Shown here piece by piece: positions 62,696 to 64,000 of a stretch of 64,000 nt of DNA. Origin of the DNA: Enhydrobacter sp. (GTDB lineage: Bacteria > Pseudomonadota > Alphaproteobacteria > Reyranellales > Reyranellaceae); NCBI GenBank assembly GCA_026126105.1, contig JAHCJV010000002.1, forward strand, positions 62,001-126,000, in the 5' to 3' direction. The stretch's first letter is position 1; the number at the start of each line of letters is the position of its first letter. The notes under the pieces were generated by a model. The model had not been told where the DNA came from. It saw only the letters and a program-made list of their open reading frames with translations, and did no database searches. Both the position numbers and the translations under genes were made by a program.

Positions 62696-63550
62696 ATGAC
62701 CCGTCCCATGGCAGAGACACTGTGGCGCTGGCTTGGGAGACCTTTCGCCAGCCGGATGGCCGCCACGCCAGCCATCTCGCCAGCCCTGGGCGGGGCCGCG
62801 ATCCGCTGTCGCGAAGCCGCACGAAAGTCGCCCAAGCGCTTCGTCGTGCTCGCCATGCAGCGTACCGGCTCCACCATGGTCGTCTCCGCGCTCAACAGCC
62901 ACCCCGCGATCTACTGCCACCGAGAACTGTTCCGCAACGACCTTGGTGCGACGGCCGGGTTGCACGGCCTCGATCCGCGGTTCCATGAGCCAGCCTTCCG
63001 GAACGCGCACCCGCAGGAGTATCTCGAGGCGATCTACGGCATGGACTACGCCGCGGACTTCGTGGGATTCAAGCTTCTGCTCTCGCAGCACCGGCCAATT
63101 CGCGACCGGCTGATCGAGGATTGCCGTTATAGCAAAGTCCTCCTCCGGCGCGACAATCTGCTGGCGCGCTACGCGTCGGAGAGCCTCCTGAGCGCCGCGC
63201 GCAGCGGTACCATGCGGGAGGACGGCAAGATCGAGTTCGTCGAACGCGATTTTCGGAGGTATTGCCGCCGTTATCGTCGGCTGTACGACGAGACGCGGCG
63301 CCGGCTGATGGAAACCGGGCAGCCCAGTCTCGAGGTCTCCTACATCGAGGCCCTCACGCCGCCTGGTCTTCGCCGAATCGCCGCTGCCATCGGCGCCGAT
63401 GCGTCGGTCGAACTCAGTGCCAAAACTACCAAACGTGGGTCACCGCACATCGTCAGTCGTTTCTCCAATTCCGACCAGGTCGAGGATTACCTGACACGGC
63501 ACCATCTCGAGCACTGGCGTTCCGAAGAGTCGGCCCAAATACCGGCGTGA
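62696..63550 (+). CDS. Sulfotransferase family protein (NodH/Stf0-like)
   Basis: A 284-residue PAPS-dependent sulfotransferase. The 5'-phosphosulfate loop is FVVLAMQRTGSTMVVSAL (residues 49-66) and the 3'-phosphate block includes LRRDNLLARYASE. It transfers sulfate to a hydroxyl, probably on a glycan or lipid. Its neighbour is a GT61 transferase and the divergent ceramide operon lies beyond. A start at codon 5 (MAETLWRW) is possible. Confidence 0.86.
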   Translation: MTRPMAETLWRWLGRPFASRMAATPAISPALGGAAIRCREAARKSPKRFVVLAMQRTGSTMVVSALNSHPAIYCHRELFRNDLGATAGLHGLDPRFHEPAFRNAHPQEYLEAIYGMDYAADFVGFKLLLSQHRPIRDRLIEDCRYSKVLLRRDNLLARYASESLLSAARSGTMREDGKIEFVERDFRRYCRRYRRLYDETRRRLMETGQPSLEVSYIEALTPPGLRRIAAAIGADASVELSAKTTKRGSPHIVSRFSNSDQVEDYLTRHHLEHWRSEESAQIPA

Positions 63551-63643
63551 GAAAAGTCACTTCATGGGAGTCGGAGATTACGACCTGACCGGAGGGCCAT
63601 CCACCTGCCAGGTGTGCTTGCGACACGGACCCGTGCAGTCAAG

Positions 63644-63672
63644 TTGACACCCCCTGCCCCCGGTCCGATAGT
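63644..63672 (+). promoter_or_regulatory. Sigma-70-like promoter for argD
   Basis: TTGACA (63644-63649), an exact -35 consensus, is followed after 17 bp by GATAGT (63667-63672), a good -10. The predicted transcript start is near 63679, about 75 bases before the argD start codon. It lies in the 203-bp gap after the sulfotransferase gene. Confidence 0.65.
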
Positions 63673-63691
63673 GCCGGGCCCTCGCCAAACG

Positions 63692-63718
63692 CCGGTACTT
63701 CCGTCCCGGAAGCGCCGG
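63692..63718 (+). promoter_or_regulatory. Hairpin in the argD 5' leader
   Basis: An inner stem CTTCCG / CGGAAG with a 3-nt loop (63698-63712) is extended, across a 2x2 internal loop, by CCGG / CCGG. After it come GGGGTTTTCCTTTT and then the GGAGGAGG ribosome site. It could act as an attenuator or only stabilise the leader. Confidence 0.35.
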
Positions 63719-63753
63719 TCGCGGCGGGGTTTTCCTTTTGGAGGAGGACTATC

Positions 63754-64000
63754 GTGATTACGGCTGTGATGCCGACGTACGGTCGCAAGGACGTCGTGTT
63801 CGAACGCGGAGAGGGCAACTATCTCTACGCGACGGACGGCCGACGTTACTTGGACTTTACCTCCGGCATCGCCGTGAACGCGCTGGGCCACTGCCATCCC
63901 ACGCTGGTCAAGGCGCTGACCGAGCAGGGTCAGAAGCTGTGGCACACCTCCAACCTGTTCCGGATCGGCAACGGCGAGAAGCTGGCCAAGCGGCTGACAG
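63754..64000 (+). CDS. argD: Acetylornithine/aspartate-family aminotransferase, N-terminal part
   Basis: This gene runs off the right edge; 82 codons are visible. The opening (MPTYGRKDVVFERGEGNYLY and ATDGRRYLDFTSGIAVNALG) is typical of class III aminotransferases of the ArgD group, ending here in LWHTSNLFRI. ArgD transaminates N-acetylglutamate semialdehyde in arginine synthesis. GTG at 63754 is chosen as start because GGAGGAGG lies 6 bases upstream; an in-frame ATG at 63769 would be too far. The PLP lysine lies outside the window. Confidence 0.88.
   Translation, partial: MITAVMPTYGRKDVVFERGEGNYLYATDGRRYLDFTSGIAVNALGHCHPTLVKALTEQGQKLWHTSNLFRIGNGEKLAKRLT

Overview
The window is about 64 kb of high-GC DNA, densely coded on both strands. 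It looks like the chromosome of an alphaproteobacterium. The evidence is the addA-trxA / folC-accD / trpFBA neighbourhood, a homospermidine synthase, the Caulobacter-type ceramide genes, Ugp/GlpK glycerol phosphate use, and two palindromic intergenic repeats of a kind common in Rhizobiales-like genomes. The genus cannot be fixed from sequence alone. No rRNA, tRNA, CRISPR array, prophage or insertion sequence was seen.

Layout. 1-19 kb is mostly housekeeping: the end of addA, trxA, folC, accD, a D-Ala-D-Ala carboxypeptidase, a metallo-beta-lactamase-fold hydrolase, an Lrp-type regulator, a compact pyrF-trpF-ridA-trpB-trpA operon, glpK, a polyprenyl diphosphate synthase, a tRNA methyltransferase-like enzyme, an S49 protease, an N-carbamoyl-D-amino-acid hydrolase and a uronate dehydrogenase. 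19-28 kb holds an acetyltransferase, a membrane adenylate cyclase with an extracytoplasmic sensor, an M20 amidohydrolase and a periplasmic thiol-redox operon (DsbD/ScsB-like plus redoxin plus DUF3500). 28-33 kb is a ugp operon (ugpQ-B-A-E-C) for glycerol 3-phosphate and glycerophosphodiesters, with a probable 31-residue membrane microprotein downstream.

34-49.4 kb is a cell-surface polysaccharide locus of the Wzx/Wzy type: chain-length protein, Wza-like exporter, PAP2 phosphatase, two GT4 transferases, polymerase, flippase, initiating phosphosugar transferase and galE. It is followed by a 1184-residue glycine-rich repeat protein of unknown function. 49.8-53.2 kb has a secreted avidin-like protein, then homospermidine synthase and ornithine decarboxylase. 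The decarboxylase is preceded by a structured leader with a 39-codon upstream ORF. 53.3-61 kb is a complete ceramide (sphingolipid) operon: acyl-AMP ligase, reductase, dedicated ACP, serine palmitoyltransferase, metallophosphoesterase, GNAT-type ceramide synthase and an MFS transporter. Diverging from it are a GT61 glycosyltransferase and a sulfotransferase. The window ends in the start of argD behind a good sigma-70-like promoter.

The accessory themes fit together as envelope construction: sphingolipid, lipid-linked polysaccharide, possible sulfation, and an exported repeat protein. The least described items are the glycine-rich protein, the avidin-like protein with a degenerate biotin pocket, the decarboxylase leader with its uORF, the 31-residue microprotein, and the extra genes travelling with the ceramide operon. 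Intergenic spans longer than 300 bp without a confident gene are 37909-38415, 49394-49789, 52882-53294 (leader region) and 60970-61417.
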